DNA from: Rossellomorea aquimaris
Lineage (GTDB): Bacteria > Bacillota > Bacilli > Bacillales > Bacillaceae_B
Assembly (NCBI RefSeq): GCF_003315075.1
Contig: NZ_QNRJ01000003.1
Coordinates: 186,001-250,000 of the forward strand
Length of the DNA: 64,000 nucleotides
Direction: 5' to 3'
Positions 9,004 to 18,344 of the stretch are shown here, piece after piece; positions within the stretch are counted from its first letter, which is position 1; every line of letters starts with the position of its first letter. Both the position numbers and the translations under genes were made by a program. A model generated the notes under the pieces. That model saw nothing but the letters and a program-made list of their open reading frames with translations. It was not told where the DNA came from and did not search any database.

Positions 9004-10343
9004 AGGCAAAGCAAGTAAAGGTGATTTTGACAGCCAAAGAAACAGGAGAGCGGTTCTCTGAAAAAGAACCGGTTTCCTTTTCTTCTGATCTTGCTCCATC
9101 AGATACTCATATCCAGCTTGATCCGGAGCGGAAATATCAAGAATTGTTAGGATTTGGTGGCGCGTTCACCGAAGCGGCGGCTCACAGCCTGTCCCTCATC
9201 AGCCCGGAAAAGCGGGAAGAAATCATCCGCCGGTATTTCGATCCGATTGAAGGTTTGGGCTATCGTTTAGGCAGAACACATATCAATAGCTGTGATTTCT
9301 CATTAGGGAACTATACGTATGTCGAGGATGGCGATACGTCGTTAGGAAGCTTTTCCATCGAACGTGAGAAGAAGCTCGTGATTCCTCTTATTCAAGAAGC
9401 CATGGATGCAGCAGGAGAAGAGCTTTCCATTGTAGCTTCACCCTGGAGTCCGCCTTCATGGATGAAGACGAACGGCGAAATGAACAATGGCGGGAAACTT
9501 TTATCCGAGTATGAATCTGTGTGGGCTGATTATTATTCAAAGTACATAGAAGCGATGGAAAAAGAGGGGATCCGAATCTGGGGCATCACGATTCAAAATG
9601 AACCTGAAGCAAAGCAGGTGTGGGATTCCTGTTTGTATTCAGGAGCAGAAGAACGTGACTTCATCAAAAATCATCTAGGTCCGTCCCTGGTGAAAAATGG
9701 GCATGATGATGTGAAGGTCATCATATGGGACCATAATCGTGATGTGATTTATGAGCGTGCCCATGCTGTGTTATCGGATCCTGAAGCGGCTAAGTACGTA
9801 TGGGGAACTGGTTTGCACTGGTATGTATCAGAGGAGTTTGAAAATCTTTCTAAAGTACATCATGCTTTCCCTGATAAGCATCTGATTTTTACAGAAGGGT
9901 GCATGGAAGGCGGAGTCCAAGTAGGTTCATGGGACACAGGCGAGCGTTACGGCAGGAATATCATCGGTGACTTGAACAATTATCTTGAAGCCTGGATCGA
10001 TTGGAACCTGGTATTGAATGAAGAAGGCGGACCTAATCACGTAGGAAATTATTGCGATGCCCCGGTGATCGTAGATACAGGGAAGGACAAGGTACACTAT
10101 AATAGCTCTTATTATTATATTGGCCATTTTAGTAAGTATATCAAGCCTGGAGCCAGACGTATTTGGAGCGATGTTTCAAATACAACCATTATAGCTACCG
10201 CCTTTGAAAATATGGATGGGGAGATTGTGGTGGTTGCCATGAATGGAAATGACCATGATGAAGAGATTTCGTTATCCTGTGGGCATGGAAGTTTCACCAC
10301 GACTCTTCCCTTGCATTCCATAACGACATTTATGATTAGTTGA
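9000..10343 (+). CDS. Glycoside hydrolase family 30 (glucosylceramidase / beta-1,6-glucosidase type)
   Basis: A 447-residue GH30 protein overlapping the GH1 gene by four bases. It shows the family signature GFGGAFTEAAA near residue 51, the ASPWSPPSWMKT segment near residue 147, the acid/base Glu201 in IQNEPE, and the nucleophile Glu299 in IFTEGC. It ends in a small beta-sandwich. There is no signal peptide, so it acts inside the cell on imported substrate. GH30 relatives cleave beta-1,6- or beta-1,3-glucosidic bonds or glucosylceramide. With GH1 this points to degradation of short beta-glucans (gentio- or laminari-type) or glucolipid headgroups. Confidence 0.9.
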   Translation: MKAKQVKVILTAKETGERFSEKEPVSFSSDLAPSDTHIQLDPERKYQELLGFGGAFTEAAAHSLSLISPEKREEIIRRYFDPIEGLGYRLGRTHINSCDFSLGNYTYVEDGDTSLGSFSIEREKKLVIPLIQEAMDAAGEELSIVASPWSPPSWMKTNGEMNNGGKLLSEYESVWADYYSKYIEAMEKEGIRIWGITIQNEPEAKQVWDSCLYSGAEERDFIKNHLGPSLVKNGHDDVKVIIWDHNRDVIYERAHAVLSDPEAAKYVWGTGLHWYVSEEFENLSKVHHAFPDKHLIFTEGCMEGGVQVGSWDTGERYGRNIIGDLNNYLEAWIDWNLVLNEEGGPNHVGNYCDAPVIVDTGKDKVHYNSSYYYIGHFSKYIKPGARRIWSDVSNTTIIATAFENMDGEIVVVAMNGNDHDEEISLSCGHGSFTTTLPLHSITTFMIS

Positions 10344-10346
10344 TTG

Positions 10347-10376
10347 AAAAGCAGTCCTGTAGAGGGCTGCTTTTAT
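10347..10376 (+). terminator. Terminator of the beta-glucoside operon
   Basis: The stem AAAAGCAG-TCC / GGG-CTGCTTTT with a TGTAGA loop closes the operon. It resembles the terminator after swrC. Confidence 0.8.
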
Positions 10377-10463
10377 GCGTTGAAGTTAGACGCACCCCTT
10401 CACATATTCCCCGGACAACCATCATAGAATAGACCATCTAAAACAAAGGCAGGGTACAAACAT

Positions 10464-11780
10464 ATGAGTCTGTTTTTAAGAGGTACATTGGTGCTGGTGG
10501 TGACGGCTTTTTTAGGAGAGTGTTTGGAGTTTGTGATCAATATGATTTTGGCTCGAGAGCTTGGGGAAGCTGGTCTTGGCACGTATATGTCAATTCTGCC
10601 GACTGTGTTTCTGATTGTCATTTTGTCGAGCATGGAACTTCCGATCAGCCTTTCCAAATTCTTTGCCGAACGGGAAGAAAAGTATCATCGGGGCATGCTT
10701 CATTATGCCTTTCGATTTGCGGTCATCACGACGTGCATTCTCTTAATTGTCATGGTCCTCATATATGCCTGGACTCCTTTATTTGAAGGATACCACCCAG
10801 GAATTCGCTGGCTCATTATGATTGTCATTCCCATTGTGGCGTTTACTTCGATCACCAGGGGCTATTTTATGGGGATCCAGCAGATGGGTAAAATTGCCGT
10901 CGCTAATTTTCTGCGTAAAGGAATTCAGCTTTTTTTACTGGTTTCGATCTATAATTTTCTATCGTTTGGTATCAATACGTCGATCCTCATAGCCCTTGGG
11001 ACGCTGATTGCGAGTGAAGCGGTCGTATTTGTTTATCTGATTCATGCTTACGTACTTGAGATTAGGGGTAAAAGAAAGAACAGTCATTCTACATTATCGA
11101 CATTTGAGATGAGAAAATCAGTGTTATCTGTGTCGATTCCGACGACGGTGCTGCGGATTTTTCACGCTCTCACCCATGCGGTTCAGCCATTTTTGATCAA
11201 ATGGGCGTTAGTTCTTTCAGGTATGGGGGCACTTGAGGCGAATGAGCATTTCGGGATGTTGGCTGGAATTGCCCTTACCGTCGGATTCTTCCCATCTTTT
11301 ATTGGCTTTTCGATGTTGATCGTGTTAATTCCGACTGTATCGGAAAAGGTGTCATCAAAGGACTTTGATGGAATCCTTACCCATCTTAAGCAGGTCATGT
11401 GGATTACATTAGGATATGGTGTTCCGGCAGTGTTTTTATACTATTTGCTTGGGGACTATATTACAGAAACGTTCTTTCATTCTGTGGCATCAGCCTATTA
11501 TTTGAAGTTGCTCTGGCCGTATTTCCTTTTTCATTTCCTGGTGTTTCCTCTTCAGGCCTTTTTAATCGGACTCGGGTTGGTAAAGGATGCTCTCCTTCAT
11601 ACCGTCTGGTCGAGTATATTTTCGTTTACACTGATATACTTGCTGGGTTCCCGTTTTGGAATGGAAGGAGTCATTCTTGGCATGAACGCGGGGGCCGTTC
11701 TGATCACCATGCTTCATTACTTTACGATCTGCAGAGAATTGGAAACGACTCTTTGGTTAAAATCAGCAATTAAATTGTAA
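10464..11780 (+). CDS. Polysaccharide/lipid-linked sugar flippase-like protein (MVF/SpoVB-YkvU family)
   Basis: A 438-residue polytopic protein with about 12-14 hydrophobic segments. The N-terminal block ARELGEAGLGTYMSILPTVF is characteristic of the SpoVB/YtgP/YkvU branch of the MOP superfamily. Family members flip lipid-linked precursors or act in spore envelope assembly. The length fits YkvU or SpoVB somewhat better than YtgP. It is a stand-alone gene after the sugar operon terminator, preceded by a GGCAGGG ribosome binding site. Confidence 0.85.
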   Translation: MSLFLRGTLVLVVTAFLGECLEFVINMILARELGEAGLGTYMSILPTVFLIVILSSMELPISLSKFFAEREEKYHRGMLHYAFRFAVITTCILLIVMVLIYAWTPLFEGYHPGIRWLIMIVIPIVAFTSITRGYFMGIQQMGKIAVANFLRKGIQLFLLVSIYNFLSFGINTSILIALGTLIASEAVVFVYLIHAYVLEIRGKRKNSHSTLSTFEMRKSVLSVSIPTTVLRIFHALTHAVQPFLIKWALVLSGMGALEANEHFGMLAGIALTVGFFPSFIGFSMLIVLIPTVSEKVSSKDFDGILTHLKQVMWITLGYGVPAVFLYYLLGDYITETFFHSVASAYYLKLLWPYFLFHFLVFPLQAFLIGLGLVKDALLHTVWSSIFSFTLIYLLGSRFGMEGVILGMNAGAVLITMLHYFTICRELETTLWLKSAIKL

Positions 11781-11915
11781 ACTAAACAAAAACACAATGT
11801 GCCCTTTTAAACCCTTTTGTTTTGCACAAAGAGGGTCCAATCTTTTATTCTGATAACACGTACATACTATTTACTGTTATGATGGCTGATTTCATAACCT
11901 TCAAAGGAGAAAGCT

Positions 11916-13802
11916 ATGATCGATTCTATTTTATTTAACATCATGTTAGTCGGAGTGCTCGGGATCGCTTCCCAATGGATTGCCTGGAGATTCAGGCTTC
12001 CTGCCATCGTCGTCATGTCAATTGTTGGATTGCTGGTGGGGCCAATATTTGGACTCATTAATCCAAAGGACGATTTTGGGGAGGTCTTCAAACCCATTAT
12101 ATCCATGGCCGTTGCCATCATCCTTTTTGAAGGAAGCTTAAATCTTAATTTTCGGGAAGTAAAGGGATTAGGCAAGCCATTATTCAGGATTGTGACCTTT
12201 GGAGCTTTACTAGCTTGGATATTGGGTTCACTTGGCGCCCACTATGTAGCGGGTTTATCCTGGGCTGTGTCCTTTGTGATAGGTGGATTATTCATCGTAA
12301 CCGGGCCCACCGTCATCCTGCCGCTGCTCAGACAGGCAAAGCTTAAACCTAGACCGGCAGCGATCCTGAAATGGGAAGGGATAGTGGTCGATCCATTCGG
12401 GGCACTTCTCGCCGTATTTGCTTTTGAAATCATCAACTTTTTAATTAGTGATGACGTAACAGGGTTAACCCTATTACTGTTTTTTGCAGCTTCTCTATTT
12501 GCCGTTGTCTTTGGATGGGCACTGGGGAAATTCACAGGCTTTATTTTTGAAAATGGACATGTACCGGAGTTCTTGAAGTCACCTGTCGTTTTTGCACTGG
12601 TTCTTGCCTGCTTCACAGTATCTGATCAGATCACACATGAAACGGGACTATTAGCTGTCACAGCAATGGGGATGACCCTTGCGAATATGCATATCTCATC
12701 CATCGACGATATGCGTCACTTTAAAGAAAACATTTCGGTTCTGCTCATTTCAACCATTTTTGTCATGCTGACGGCATCATTAACCGTAGACACGCTTTTA
12801 CGAATCTTTAACTGGAACATCGTCGCATTCGTCCTGCTTATGCTATTCATTGTCCGACCGTTATCGATCTGGTTGTCTACGATAGGGACGGACCTCTCTA
12901 ACAAGGAAAAACTACTGGTCGGGTGGATTGCCCCCAGGGGAATAGTCGCGCTGACCGTCTCAAGTTATTTTGCATCGGTACTATTAGAAAAAGGCTTTGA
13001 AGATGCGGCGATTCTAACGTCCTTAACCTTTGCTCTTGTATTCTCTACCGTATGTGCACACGGCTTCTCCATTAAATGGATGGCGAAGAAATTGGATTTA
13101 GCCATTGATGATAGACCAGGAGTAATGATAGTAGGAGGCAGCAAATTCAGTACTGAATTTGCCAAAACCCTTCAAGACCTGAAGATTCCGGTCTTGATTT
13201 CGGATTCCTCATGGCAGCGATTATTTTCAGTCAGAAAAGCCGGGATCCCCTTCTATCGGGGTGAAATCTTATCTGAACAAACGGAATACTATCTGGATAT
13301 GACTCCATATGAATACATGATTGCGGCTACGGAGCTGGATTCTTACAACGCTCTTGTCTGTACCACATTTGTTCCGGAGATTGGCCGTAATAACCTCTTC
13401 CAACTGAGTCTGCGCAGCCAGCGGGATGATGATCTTGAAGATATGGTTCATACGATTGGCGGACGGATCCTATTCCAGAACCATGTGACGTGGGAAGAGC
13501 TGAACAAACGCATTGAACGTGGAGACGTGTTTAGAAAAACAAATATTACTGAAAAGTACACCTTTGAATCTTATCTGCAGGAGCGGGATGAGAACACATT
13601 ATTAATATTTGCCCTTAAACCTGCAGGAAGGATTGAATTCTTCACAGAAGGTGCTTCACCTAAGATTGAGCAGGGAGATGTCATTGTCAGTCTCACTAAG
13701 CCCTGTAAGGAAAAGAATAAGATTCAGGAGAAGCTTACGGTTCAACGTGAAAAAGAAATCATAAAAGCTCAAAATGAAACGAATCAAGAAAGCGCCGACT
13801 AA
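11916..13802 (+). CDS. CPA1-family cation/proton antiporter with cytoplasmic TrkA-like domain
   Basis: A 628-residue protein. The first 390 residues form a Na+/H+ exchanger domain (WIAWRFRLPAIVVMSIVGLL at the start, IAPRGIVALTVSSYFASVLLE in the core, matching the NhaP-type signature). The remaining 240 residues are cytoplasmic and end in a TrkA-C-like module (LIFALKPAGRIEFF). It probably exports Na+ or K+ in exchange for protons. The stop codon lies inside the terminator hairpin. Confidence 0.88.
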   Translation: MIDSILFNIMLVGVLGIASQWIAWRFRLPAIVVMSIVGLLVGPIFGLINPKDDFGEVFKPIISMAVAIILFEGSLNLNFREVKGLGKPLFRIVTFGALLAWILGSLGAHYVAGLSWAVSFVIGGLFIVTGPTVILPLLRQAKLKPRPAAILKWEGIVVDPFGALLAVFAFEIINFLISDDVTGLTLLLFFAASLFAVVFGWALGKFTGFIFENGHVPEFLKSPVVFALVLACFTVSDQITHETGLLAVTAMGMTLANMHISSIDDMRHFKENISVLLISTIFVMLTASLTVDTLLRIFNWNIVAFVLLMLFIVRPLSIWLSTIGTDLSNKEKLLVGWIAPRGIVALTVSSYFASVLLEKGFEDAAILTSLTFALVFSTVCAHGFSIKWMAKKLDLAIDDRPGVMIVGGSKFSTEFAKTLQDLKIPVLISDSSWQRLFSVRKAGIPFYRGEILSEQTEYYLDMTPYEYMIAATELDSYNALVCTTFVPEIGRNNLFQLSLRSQRDDDLEDMVHTIGGRILFQNHVTWEELNKRIERGDVFRKTNITEKYTFESYLQERDENTLLIFALKPAGRIEFFTEGASPKIEQGDVIVSLTKPCKEKNKIQEKLTVQREKEIIKAQNETNQESAD

Positions 13803-13824
13803 GTCGACGCTTTCTTTTTTTTTA
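13786..13824 (+). terminator. Terminator overlapping the antiporter stop codon
   Basis: The stem GAAAGCGCCGAC / GTCGACGCTTTC has one mismatch and a loop formed by the TAA stop. A run of ten T follows. Confidence 0.85.
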
Positions 13825-13827
13825 CGG

Positions 13828-13962
13828 TTACTTCTTCCTGCTATATTGTTCTCCCAGTAACTGTTTCACTTGATTATACGTCAGCCCTGAATCCTGATTG
13901 AGTCGTTTGACTTCATCAATATCCGTTCCGGAACGAGTCACGTTTCTCTTCTGCTGGTTCAT
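13828..13962 (-). CDS. Small conserved-looking protein, 44 residues
   Basis: An ATG preceded by AGGGGGTG opens a 44-codon frame: MNQQKRNVTRSGTDIDEVKR, then a basic, helical C-terminus. The segment SGTDIDEVKRLNQDSGLTYN superficially resembles the TGTDxxxVRxxN pattern of gamma-type small spore proteins. That likeness is too short for a family call. It lies alone between the antiporter terminator and the TspO-like gene. Function is unknown. Confidence 0.6.
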   Translation of the reverse strand: MNQQKRNVTRSGTDIDEVKRLNQDSGLTYNQVKQLLGEQYSRKK

Positions 13963-14012
13963 ACAACACACCCCCTATCACTTAATGTAAGTCATCGGAA
14001 GGATTCCTATAC

Positions 14013-14043
14013 AAAAAAAGAAGGCCCGAGGGACGGACCTTCG
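14013..14043 (-). terminator. Terminator of the TspO-like gene, built from the GGGACGGACCT repeat
   Basis: On the minus strand GAAGGTCC-gtccct-CGGGCCTTC is followed by TTTTTTTG. One arm (14028-14040) is a copy of the dispersed GAGGGACGGACCT repeat. Confidence 0.75.
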
Positions 14044-14049
14044 TGTACA

Positions 14050-14772
14050 TTATGATTGACGTGTGCGCTTGTAGACCAGGTCAAAGATGAGGATGATAAT
14101 GGCGAGGGCGTAAGCAGTATAGGCATAGGTTGAGTGTTCTGCCATGTTCTTTACTCCGATACCGACAAAAGCCCAAACAAACACAAGTGGATAGAGCATG
14201 TCATGCTGCCCGATGCGGAACCAGAAAGCAAGGATCGTTGCGAGAATCAGTCCGAGATAAGCCCACACCAATTCAGAAATGCCAAACCCGCCCCAGCCAA
14301 TATCCGTTAAGTAATACGTGATATTCACAATCGTGGCAACCGAAATCCAACCTAAGTATATCGAAAAAGGGGCTTTATCCAGGAGGGACGGACCTGTGCT
14401 CTTCACCCGTCTATAAAGGGCAATAAGAGTTAATAGAAGTCCGATCATGATAAAGACGGAAACGAGAAAGTAATTGTAGTGCCAAACGAAGATCCATGCT
14501 GAGTTCAATAAACAGCTCAGGATGAATAGTCCGCTTGTTTCCTGATAAAGGGGAAGATCTCTTCTGTCTTTAGGGAACTGGCGGATGATCCAAATCGCGA
14601 GCAGCAGATAAATCAGGCTCCAGATGGAAAAGACATAACCCGCCGGAGTGATCATGATATCGAGCCTGTCACTGATTTCACCAGTGGATTGATTATTCAA
14701 AGGCAAAGTCACAGCCAGCGTATTCATCACGATCACTAAAGCGAATGCTAAAATATTCAAGATCAGTTTCAT
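14050..14772 (-). CDS. TspO/MBR-related tryptophan-rich membrane protein
   Basis: A 240-residue integral membrane protein with about seven hydrophobic segments. The motif ITPAGYVFSIWSLIYLLLA matches the conserved loop of TspO/MBR proteins (TPxGxxFxIWxxIY), and GWISVATIVNITYYL corresponds to a later conserved helix. It is longer than classical TspO (about 160 residues), like the larger Bacillus tryptophan-rich sensory proteins. Bacterial TspO proteins bind and help degrade porphyrins; that role is inferred here. Residues STGPSLL are encoded by a copy of the dispersed repeat. Confidence 0.82.
   Translation of the reverse strand: MKLILNILAFALVIVMNTLAVTLPLNNQSTGEISDRLDIMITPAGYVFSIWSLIYLLLAIWIIRQFPKDRRDLPLYQETSGLFILSCLLNSAWIFVWHYNYFLVSVFIMIGLLLTLIALYRRVKSTGPSLLDKAPFSIYLGWISVATIVNITYYLTDIGWGGFGISELVWAYLGLILATILAFWFRIGQHDMLYPLVFVWAFVGIGVKNMAEHSTYAYTAYALAIIILIFDLVYKRTRQS
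14382..14395 (-). repeat. GGACGGACC repeat inside the TspO-like gene
   Basis: GGAGGGACGGACCT lies in the coding sequence and reads Gly-Pro-Ser-Leu-Leu on the minus strand. It belongs to the dispersed family described in the findings. Confidence 0.75.
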
Positions 14773-14947
14773 TCAGTGTACCCCCTGTAAGTAGTGATGT
14801 TATATAATATTCCACTCTTGTCAGATTAAAAACCAAATGAAGAGAGTTAGGGAAAAAGGATTAGTGAAAGATCAGGAAGGATTTAAGGGATTTATCGAGA
14901 ATTAGAAATAGGATAGGGACAATGAGAAAATCTATTAGGGGGACATT

Positions 14948-16734
14948 ATGGACCGTACAAATCATACATATTCGGATGTTTGGGATTTAGATGTTTTTTC
15001 CAAGGAGGTAGTGAATCACCAGAATTCAGAAAGCACCTCGATACGTTAGAAAAAAAGAAAAATGACTTCGCAGAAAATGCACTCGCTTTTCATCCGCCTC
15101 AATCGGCTAGTGATGCTGACCTGGTGTGGAACCTGATTGAAGAAGCCAAAGAAGTGATGCTGTATTTGCGTCAGGCCGGTGCCTTCGTGAGCTGTCTTGA
15201 AGCTCAAAATATGCATGACCGAAAAGCAGATTCTCTCCGCGCGGAAGTGACCAGCCTGAGTGCCGACTTTTCTTCTACTTTTACAAAGTTTCAGCAGCAG
15301 CTTTCAGATTGCAGAGAGGAGGTCTGGAATGAACTGCTTCAGCATGATCAACTGAGTGAAATTACGTTCGTCCTCAATGAGTGGAGACAAAAAGCGAAAG
15401 ATAAGCTATCCAGCACAGAAGAGTCACTGATCCAGGCGTTAGCCGTCGACGGTTATCACGGCTGGGGACAGATGTATGACACGATTGTGGGGGCCATGGA
15501 GATTGAACACGATGGAAAAAGACTATCGGTCGGTCAGGCGAATAACCTGCTATCAAGTAAAGATGCCAATACGCGCAAAGAGGTTTTTGAAAAATTAGAG
15601 AAGGCCTGGGAACAAAATGAGGAACTCTTTGCACGTACCCTCAATCACCTGGGCGGCTTTCGCTTGAATGTCTATAAGAAGCGTGGCTGGGATGAATTGA
15701 TGAAGGAACCCCTCGAATATAATCGTATGAAGCAAGAAACACTGGATGCCATGTGGGGCGCTATTTCAAAGCACAAGCAGCCTTTCGTTCAGTACCTGGA
15801 AAGAAAAGCGGAACTAATCGGAAAAGACCGACTCGATTGGTATGACCTGGACGCACCCGTGGGGGAGTCGACTGGCACCTTGTCATATGATGAGGGGGCA
15901 AAATTCATTCTCAAGCAGTTCTCCCGATTTGGTGAGGAGATGGCCCGGTTTGCTGAAAAGGCATTCGAGAACCAATGGATCGAAGCAGAGGACCGGTCCG
16001 GAAAACGTCCGGGCGGGTTCTGCACATCCTTCCCGTTAAGTGATCAATCCCGTATTTTTATGACGTATTCCGGCTCTATGTCGAATGTCTCCACACTTGC
16101 ACACGAGTTAGGGCATGCGTTTCATTCCTATGCGTTAAAGCCGATGCACACATTGAATCGGAACTATGCCATGAACGTTGCCGAGACCGCATCGACTTTT
16201 GCCGAAATGATCGTCGCCGATGCTGCCGTAAAAGAAGCGGAGACGAAGGCAGAAAAGATTGCCTTAGTGGAAGATAAACTGCAGCGGAGTGTCGCGTTCT
16301 TCATGAACATCCATGCCCGCTTCTTATTCGAGACCCGTTTTTATGAAGAACGTAAGAAGGGGATTGTACCTGCCGATAAACTCAACGAACTGATGGTGGA
16401 CGCCCAGAAGGAAGCATTCTCAGACTCCCTTGGAGAGGTTCACCCGCGCTTCTGGGCATCGAAGCTTCATTTCTATATTACAGGAGTGCCGTTCTATAAC
16501 TTCCCGTACACCTTTGGATACTTGTTCTCACTGAGTATTTACGCCAAAGCCCTGGAGTCGGATGAAAGCTATGAGGATAAATACATGGCATTACTTCGTG
16601 ACACAGCGGTCATGAATGTCGAGGAGCTTGCGATGAAGCACCTCGGTGAAGACATCACCAAAGAAGCCTTCTGGGAAAAAGGTATCAAGCTATGCATAGC
16701 AGACGTAGAAGAATTTCTTGAGTTAACAGAATAA
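14948..16734 (+). CDS. pepF: Oligoendopeptidase F (M3 metallopeptidase) with apparent one-base frameshift near the start
   Basis: Cytoplasmic zinc endopeptidase of family M3B that degrades short peptides. The zinc motif LAHELGHAFHSY (HExxH) is intact at about 16097-16132, and the size of about 595 residues is normal. The well-placed start is the ATG at 14948 after AGGGGGA. It reads MDRTNHTYSDVWDLDVF and then loses frame at a T6 tract (14993-14998). From there the downstream frame continues as FFQGGSESPEFRKHLD. Families of this type start WDLDVFFxGGS, so one missing T explains both frames. Otherwise translation would need a poorly supported TTG at 14980. A sequencing slip, a real mutation or slippage are all possible. 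Confidence 0.85.
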
Positions 16735-16741
16735 TGCTTTA

Positions 16742-16777
16742 GGGTCCGTTCCATTTTGGGGACGGACCTTGTTTTTT
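16742..16777 (+). terminator. Terminator of pepF made from an inverted pair of GGACGGACC repeats
   Basis: GGGTCCGT and ACGGACCT pair around a 12-base loop and are followed by TGTTTTTTG. The right arm is a GGGGACGGACCTT repeat copy (16758-16770). The rest of the region up to 17032 (about 255 bases) holds no gene. It should contain the lia promoter, but I could not identify boxes with confidence. Confidence 0.75.
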
Positions 16778-17032
16778 GAGTAGAAAGACTGATATGGGAT
16801 TATCCACCGTTGTTCAGGTTTATCGATTTATCATCCGTATCTTCAATATATCGACCCTCCTTCAAAAAGCGACAAATTTCGTGCCCCGCCCCCTCCCCAG
16901 AAACACCAAAAAACGACAGGTCCTACCACCCCTAAGCCTCAAGTCTGATACGAAAATAAAGCTCTGGCTCGTTATGGGAAACCCGGAAAATAGATAGGAT
17001 AGAGACATGAAGAAGAAAGGAGGCAACAACAT

Positions 17033-17377
17033 ATGAAGAAATTCGGATTGCTTTTAGCCGGAGGGATTGCAGCCATTGTCCTGCTTGCCAATTTAGGACC
17101 GATCGTCGGGCTCGCCATCTCTTTAGTGATCATGTATTACAGCTTTAAAGGGTTTGTGAAAACAGATTCCACAATGAAGAAGATCTTATGGGCACTGATC
17201 GGTCTTGCGGCATTCAGTGCATCGATATCCAACTTCCCGGCGATCATCGGATTGGTTGCTCTATACGTTCTGTATGTGATCTACAAGAACTGGAAAAAAG
17301 AAGAAAACATTATAGAAGAAAATTCATCGGATCCATTCACTAATTTTGAAAGAGAATGGTCTCAATTAAAAAACTAA
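17033..17377 (+). CDS. liaI: LiaI-like small membrane protein
   Basis: A 114-residue protein with three to four hydrophobic helices and a short acidic cytoplasmic tail (DPFTNFEREW). It lies 18 bases before a PspA-type gene and upstream of liaFSR, which is the position of liaI. In Bacillus LiaI recruits the PspA homologue LiaH to the membrane under cell-wall antibiotic stress. The assignment rests mainly on synteny, size and topology. The start is supported by AAAGGAGG. Confidence 0.72.
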   Translation: MKKFGLLLAGGIAAIVLLANLGPIVGLAISLVIMYYSFKGFVKTDSTMKKILWALIGLAAFSASISNFPAIIGLVALYVLYVIYKNWKKEENIIEENSSDPFTNFEREWSQLKN

Positions 17378-17395
17378 AGGAGAGATTTCACTACT

Positions 17396-18049
17396 ATGGC
17401 AAACTTAATTCAAAGAATAAAAAATACAGTCATGTCCGACCTGCACGAAGCATTAGATAAAAAGGAAAAGAAAAATCCAATTGCCGTGTTGAATCATTAT
17501 TTAAGACAATGTGAACAGGAAGTAGAAAAAGTAAGTAAGCTTGTGGAAAGACAGTATCTATTAAAAGAAGAGTTCCAAAAAGAGTATCAGCAGGCTTCTG
17601 CATTAGCTGACAAACGAAAATACCAGGCTGAGGTTGCATCGAAGGCAAATGAAGAAGGCCTGTATGAATTTGCCCTGCAGGAACAAAAATACTATGAAGA
17701 GCGCGCTGTGCGCATCCAGGACTCCAAGCTGAAAGCAACGAAAGAGCTTGAGGAGCTTGAGAGAAAATATGAAGAGATGAAACACAAGCTGAAGGATATG
17801 TACATCAAGCGAATGGAGCTGATGGGAAGGGAGAATATCGCCCGTGCCCATAACAAGGTGAATTCTGTACTTGAATCGTCTTCAGGCTATAACAGCCAGG
17901 CTTTCTCTAAATTCGATGAAATTGAAACATACTTAGATCATCTAGAGCATGGTGTGAACTCCTCTTATTATCGAAATACGATCGACGCAAAGATCGCCAA
18001 ATTAGAAAAAGAAGTGAAAAAAGAGGAAACGGAAGCCATTCCTTCGTAA
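17396..18049 (+). CDS. liaH: PspA/IM30-family membrane stress protein (LiaH)
   Basis: A 217-residue, almost entirely helical coiled-coil protein starting MANLIQRIKNTVMSDLHEAL, the amphipathic N-terminus of PspA/IM30. The long heptad-rich centre (residues 30-150) would assemble into rings or rods on the inner membrane. The linked sensor system indicates LiaH rather than the SigW-controlled PspA. It has its own AAGGAGAG ribosome binding site and a terminator downstream. Confidence 0.88.
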   Translation: MANLIQRIKNTVMSDLHEALDKKEKKNPIAVLNHYLRQCEQEVEKVSKLVERQYLLKEEFQKEYQQASALADKRKYQAEVASKANEEGLYEFALQEQKYYEERAVRIQDSKLKATKELEELERKYEEMKHKLKDMYIKRMELMGRENIARAHNKVNSVLESSSGYNSQAFSKFDEIETYLDHLEHGVNSSYYRNTIDAKIAKLEKEVKKEETEAIPS

Positions 18050-18095
18050 AACATGGTATTCTAATCTAAGAAAACGAATCGAAACGATAAACAAA

Positions 18096-18128
18096 GGGGG
18101 AGCCCAAGCGGGTTCACCCCGTTTTAGC
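18096..18128 (+). terminator. Terminator after liaH
   Basis: The hairpin GGGG-GAGCCC-aagc-GGGTTC-ACCCC is followed by GTTTTA. It separates the strongly induced liaIH pair from the constitutive liaFSR genes. Confidence 0.7.
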
Positions 18129-18142
18129 ATCATATATATGTC

Positions 18143-18291
18143 AGGATGAGAAATTTATATTATAATCCGGATTTGAGATTTATGGCCCGAAATGAGGAGA
18201 TATGGACCGGATTTGGGATTTATGAACCGAAATCAGAAAATATGAACCACATTACGAACTTTTTGATCCGGAATCACGATATATGAACCTC
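18143..18291 (+). repeat. Tandem 20-bp repeat array between liaH and liaF
   Basis: Units resembling CCGGATTTGAGATTTATGAA recur with CCG/CCA anchors at 18167, 18187, 18207, 18227, 18247, 18268 and 18288. The period is 20 bases, with one 21-base step. A degenerate unit may precede at 18143. No reading frame with a ribosome binding site runs through it. Confidence 0.85.
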
Positions 18292-18344
18292 TTGTCGAAA
18301 AATCCTCATTCAAAAAAATACATAACCAGAAAGGAGGAACCCCC

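Noticed and set aside
16778-17032. LiaR or SigW binding site upstream of liaI
   Set aside because: Some fragments (for example CAAGTCTGATACG) are suggestive, but I could not match a full consensus with confidence.
18143-18291. Tandem units as a CRISPR array
   Set aside because: The units are contiguous with no unique spacers, diverge along their whole length, and no cas gene is present. The same holds for 60839-60938.
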